A stretch of 64,000 nt of DNA, from assembly GCF_031755915.1 (NCBI RefSeq), contig NC_083390.1:21561501-21625500 (forward strand), in the 5' to 3' direction. A program made the position numbers and the translations under genes. The DNA is from Ziziphus jujuba (Eukaryota > Streptophyta > Magnoliopsida > Rosales > Rhamnaceae). Under the pieces are notes generated by a model. That model was not told the origin of the DNA. It saw only the letters and a program-made list of their open reading frames with translations, and did no database searches. This document shows, in pieces, positions 59,674 through 64,000 of the stretch (positions within the stretch are counted from its first letter, which is position 1; every line of letters starts with the position of its first letter).

Positions 59674-60314
59674 TTTACTACAAAATTAAATGAATAACGT
59701 TACACTAAATCAATAAATATATAAAATTTTGAATAATACTAAACAAACATATTAACTGTATTAAAAAAGTTGATTCCGTTTTTTTTTTTTTAGCCAAATA
59801 TAGCTTTTTCCTACTGGCGGAAACTTGGCTGAAAATTGGCGAAAAATTAGTGGAAAACTTGCGAAAACTGACAAACTGGAGGAAAATGGCGGAAGTTCAT
59901 CTTTTTCGCCAAATTTCCTCCGTTTTTACTGTTTTTCATAATTTTTCAGTTTTACACAAATTTTCTCCTATTTTCAAACCATATGTCACCTAAGTATCTT
60001 TAAAATCATATATAACAGCTCATAAATTAATTTCTTGCATACCCATATTAAATAAAAAGCTTAAAAATTCCAAAACTAACAAAAAATACAAGAAAAAAGA
60101 GAAAGAGAAAAAAAAAATACATATTTCCTTACTTTCATCTAATAATAAAAAAGATAAAATTTTTACATGAGTTTAGTTTCAGATATGAGAAAATACAAAA
60201 AAATGAGAGTGAGAGGAGATGAGATGCAAAGAGTGGCCTGTTAAAGAAATCCTTACATGAACGGCTGTGTAGAGGAAGAAGGAAAAGGTAAAAAAAAAAC
60301 TTTTTGTATAATTT

Positions 60315-60424
60315 TCAATTTTATCAAGAATATTTTTGTTCCAAAGTGACTAGTTTTAAAAAAAAAAAAAATTTGTTATTATTCAAAAATCATATTATGA
60401 AGTGGTTATTTTTCGAAATAACCC
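60315..60424 (-). repeat. right terminal inverted repeat of the MULE
   Basis: Read inward it is GGGTTATTTCGAAAAATAAC, CCACTTC, TTTTTGAATAATAACAAA, a T14 run, then GGAACAAAAATATTC, matching the left end. Confidence 0.75.
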
Positions 60425-60434
60425 TTTGAATCCA

Positions 60435-63400
60435 ATAGAAAGTGTAGATGGTAATACTTGTCCCTGAGCTACCATATTCGTCTCTTGTTCTTGTCACCAA
60501 TTCTTTGCAATAATATTTTTTTTATATTTAGGAAAGTTTTTGCCAGACGACGGAATTCCCACCCCCCCCCCCCCCCTCTCCCCTCCTTTTATTGCAATTT
60601 TTTCAAATTTAGCTCTATTTATAAATTATTTTTTATGAAATTCTATTATTAAATTATTGAAAATTACTTATTTGATTAATTACTTATGCATATCCAATTA
60701 TAGAAGAAAAAAAATTCTACTTCACTTGAAAAATAAATAAAATACCAACATTCAACTTGTCTAGTCCAAAATATCAATTCTATCTTTTTCATTATTACTT
60801 CTTCATATGCTTAATTGATATATGGTTCAAAAGGAAGTTTTTACAAATTTTCGGTTGTTTAAATTGGAACAACCATGACATATTCAGTTGTAACACCCAT
60901 ATGAAACATAGTAGTACATATCTAAATAATTGCCATGATGCTATAGATTAATAATTGATACGAACTATTTGGATTTGTGCAATCAAACATCTACTGGGTG
61001 TTTTGTTTTAAAATAAACTTCTTAGCTATGGATTACTAAAATGGGAGACTAAAATGTATTGTTTAGAAAACCATGGCCAAATTGCTTGTCCTTAACAGAA
61101 AACCGAAAACTTGGTTTAAATCTAAAACAATGTCAAAATTATAAAATAGAAGAAAATAAAAACTAAGAAATATACTTGTTTAAAAATCACAAAATCGAGT
61201 ATTATTGATAATTGTTCATTCGTTTGCAAGCCTATAAAGTTTTTGTTTGATACAAATTAAACCTTTTATAAAAATAAAAAAATAAAAAAAAATATATTAT
61301 TTTTACAATTCTAAAACAATTCTATATGGTATCATTTTTTATACATTACTATTTAATTATATAAAAAATAAAAATTAATTTTATACAATATTTAAAATAT
61401 CTAAAATACCTAAGATTTATAAAATCTTAACTAAACCAATATATATATATATATATATATAAATCAAATATCACTTCATAAAAACTATTTGCAAAGTTTT
61501 ATAACGAAATCATAATTATGAAAATTCAACAAAAATTTTTTTTCTATTACAACATTTTTGGAAATAGAATAATGTATTATTGGAATGTTCGGCCTCTAAA
61601 TTATAAATGTCTCTATAAATTAATTTGAAAATACAATTAGAAGTTCTTGCCTTTATATTTATATCGTTTGCTTTAAGGAGAATGTATAAATTTAGAGATA
61701 ATTTGAGTTTTAACTTAAGTATGAGATATTTTATACTTAATTTTTTTTCCTCAGGGATAGTGTACAAAGAAAATGAAAGGGAGGGACAGTTTTTGTCCTG
61801 TAAAACGAACATCCTATTTGTTTATTTGGTAAAATAATGGAGTCGTTGCCGAAAACAAAACAGAGGAATGTCCCTTTTCTTATTTATGCCATTTTTTTTA
61901 TTTTTTATTTCTATAAAAGGGATGTTAAATTCAAAATTGAAACTTCCGCCAAAAAATAAATGGTATTATTTATGTAAACTATTAATTATGCAATTACAAT
62001 GATATGTTATATCACTTTCATTATAAGTATATTTATTTCAGACCATTATTCATATATGATTTATTAATGCGTCTATTATTAATTTATTGCATCTAAAATT
62101 GTTTGATCTCTTAAAATTCAAAACTTATATGGGAAGTGAACTATTAAATTATAAATTTTAAAGCATAAAGCATATTAATTAATAATTAGCACGTCGGTAT
62201 ATATTTTACCGTTAATGTGTAATAATGATAAATAATATTTTTTATTTTTTTATATGTTACCTATAAAAATATAAAATTTAAACAAGCATTTATGTCTAAA
62301 TTTTACTCCTTTTTGCACTTTTTATGCACTTTCAACTTTATCCTCGTTTTTCCTAAAACAAAAAAAAGGACCTTGTACTCCTCCAACTACTTTAAATTAT
62401 ACATTCACGTATATATTGTCTCACTCCAAATCATATCTGCTACTCCATCACTGTTTTGATTTCTTCCTGCTCATGTTTGTAGACTTGTAGTGTTAAAGTC
62501 CTATGACAACAAATAGCCAGTGAGATTTGAGAGTTTATATGATTTTCGCTTTTCTTTGATACTTCATCGTGTGTTTTAGTGAATTAAAAACAAAAAAAAA
62601 AAAGTGACTTTGATTAAAAAAAAAAAATTATCTATGAGTATTTTATTTTATTATTTTTTTTGAAGAGATTTAATTTTAGAATTTTTGTCAAAAGAACAGT
62701 AAACTTTACAATTAAATTGTTATCGAAGAAACTTAATATTTTTTATTATTATTTTTATCATTTTATTACCCACTAGTCGACCCCTTTATTTTTAACCAAA
62801 ATAAAATGTTGCATTGAAGATTTTTTTTTTTTTTGATACACGTTGAAGAAAATTATTGATTCAATAATTAAATATGTTTCTTTTATGCATAACCATTGTC
62901 ACAAATTCAATAAAAAAGAAAAGAAAAGAAGCTATTGTCAAAAATTGGATCAAATTAAAAACTGGCAGTTCAAAATCATTTTTATATCTCACAAAATAAA
63001 AGTAAAAAAAAAAAAAAATTTATAGTTTTACTTAGTCTTCTATTAATGGACGTATTAGTTTTTGATAAATGTGAAAGAGTTAATTGGTTTAATTTAAATT
63101 TAAATTGTATTGTAAAGTAAAATTAGCTGGTCAAAACTTCACTCTTTAAGGAATTTTTGTAAACAAAATAATTATTATTACATTCTTACTCAGAACTGAG
63201 CTGTATTTCCAAAAATGTATTTCACGAGAAATTATTAGCCTGTTAAATAACAAAATAATAAAAAAAGAAAATAAAATAGGAAGTAAATAACTTGTTACTT
63301 TTTTATTTAAAAGATTGGTTGAACATTGGTTTGACTATGACCTCCGGCCACTACTTTCCATATATTTATTAAGAACCCTAAAATTGATAATCGATTTTTT

Positions 63401-63470
63401 CATATTAATTTCAAAAAAAAAAATTCAAAACATTTAAAAATGAAATACCGCTAATATAACTTAAAAAAAA
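60435..63470. other. intergenic, no gene seen
   Basis: AT-rich DNA with a C14-type run (60562-60577), a (TA)n tract (61440-61460) and many A/T runs. No supported exon on either strand. Confidence 0.55.
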
Positions 63471-63479
63471 TTTAAAAAG

Positions 63480-64000
63480 TGTAAAAACCACGTGGCGAAA
63501 TTGAGGATAGGGATTTATTTATTTATTTCTGTTTAACTGTATTCACTGTACAAATAACCGTCAGGTTCGATTGGTTTTGGCTTTGTAGTCAAAACTGTGG
63601 GCTTTCTCAGAGGGGTAATAGCTGGTTGACCCCGTTGAACTACGACCATTGGAAATTGTACACGTGGTGTCTAATCATTGGTCAGATAGTGTGCCCCACA
63701 TAGATTGGCCAATTCTGTTATTTTATTATTTTATATATATAAAAAAGCACCCCCGAAGTTCATGCGGCTGGTGATGCAAAGTGTTCTTCATCAACCTCAC
63801 TCTGCCTCCGTTTCTCACTCCATTTAAGCCCCGTTTCATGAACCAAAGCTCACCACCTCTTTCACTTTTTGTATTTTTCTTTGTTTCTATCTTCCTTTCT
63901 CTGCTTCATCACCATCTTCATCTTCTTCAATTGGGTTTCAAGCTCTCTTTTTATCTGTCTCCGTTTGTTGTTCTTCTTGATGTTTTCTTCATGAGATGTG
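63480..64000 (+). promoter_or_regulatory. promoter and 5' leader of a gene beyond the right edge
   Basis: A CCACGTGGCG G-box/ABRE-like site (63489-63498), W-box-type TTGACC (63625-63630) and a TTTAAG TATA-like box near 63824 precede a long CT-rich stretch without upstream stop-dense AT sequence. This is typical of a plant 5' leader on the plus strand. The coding start is not recognisable before base 64000. Confidence 0.4.

Larger units (their letters stand above)
53058..60434 (-). mobile_element. 7.36-kb Mutator-like element (Ulp1-carrying MULE) with target duplication
   Basis: Near-identical 10-bp direct repeats TTTGCATCCA (53058-53067) and TTTGAATCCA (60425-60434) flank terminal inverted repeats of about 100 bp. 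The left end reads GGATTTTTTTGAAAAGTAGC..; the right end, read inward, is GGGTTATTTCGAAAAATAAC... Both continue with CCAC, a GAAxAATAxCAAA block, a T12-14 run and GGAxCAAAATAT. Inside are a decayed MuDR-type transposase (minus), a Ulp1/C48 protease end (plus, convergent), a 1.05-kb direct repeat, a minisatellite and a captured gene fragment. The pairing of transposase with a Ulp1-like gene is that of KI-MULEs (Kaonashi). Confidence 0.85.

Noticed and set aside
1..64000. CRISPR arrays, bacterial operons, organellar insertions
   Set aside because: No regularly spaced repeats with unique spacers and no Shine-Dalgarno-led gene clusters were seen. The sequence has plant nuclear features throughout.

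Overview
The window is eukaryotic nuclear DNA from a eudicot plant. It is very AT-rich, the genes have short coding exons separated by GT-AG introns, there are many microsatellites and poly-A/T runs, and the transposons, pararetrovirus relics and MIR482-type hairpins are all plant types. Three minus-strand genes, read from high to low coordinates, are a NIP45/Rad60-type SUMO-like protein, a B-box/CCT protein and a tandem CCCH zinc-finger protein. From memory this is the order of Arabidopsis At1g68185-At1g68190-At1g68200. I cannot name the species.

Layout. 1-1298 is the 5' end of a minus-strand LTR retrotransposon cut by the window edge. 1.3-9.6 kb is intergenic, with a short SINE-like insertion (8010-8158) carrying an 11-bp target duplication and a promoter-like block near 8.4-8.9 kb. 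An intact tRNA-Asn(GTT) lies at 9616-9689. A two-exon gene for a 77-residue secreted proline-rich peptide lies at 10328-10956 on the minus strand. 12.4-18.0 kb holds two decayed endogenous pararetrovirus (Caulimoviridae-like) copies in opposite orientation. 19.1-19.5 kb is a tandem duplication carrying two decayed tRNA-Arg(TCT) copies.

19.8-33.3 kb contains five separate inverted-repeat hairpins. In each, one arm is the exact complement of codons for the NB-LRR P-loop (G-M-G-G-V/I/L-G-K/R), which is the hallmark of miR482/2118. All five would be minus-strand genes. Between them sit a small inverted-repeat-bounded element that carries a Ca2+-ATPase gene fragment (26163-27261) and a 1.05-kb hAT-like element with an 8-bp target duplication (27306-28354).

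35.0-52.7 kb is the collinear gene block. 53068-60424 is a 7.36-kb Mutator-like element with terminal inverted repeats of about 100 bp and a 10-bp near-identical target duplication. It carries a decayed transposase, a Ulp1/C48 protease end, a 1.05-kb internal direct repeat rich in GGCGGAAA/TTTCCGCC palindromes, and a captured host-gene fragment with its intron. The last 500 bp look like the promoter and 5' leader of a gene that starts beyond the window.

How it fits together. The MIR482-like loci would supply 22-nt regulators of NB-LRR disease-resistance transcripts, but no NB-LRR gene is visible here. The B-box/CCT gene probably encodes a light-signalling transcriptional regulator, the CCCH gene an RNA-binding regulator, and the SUMO-like gene a genome-maintenance factor. 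The rest is mobile DNA and its debris, much of it showing gene capture or inverted duplication.
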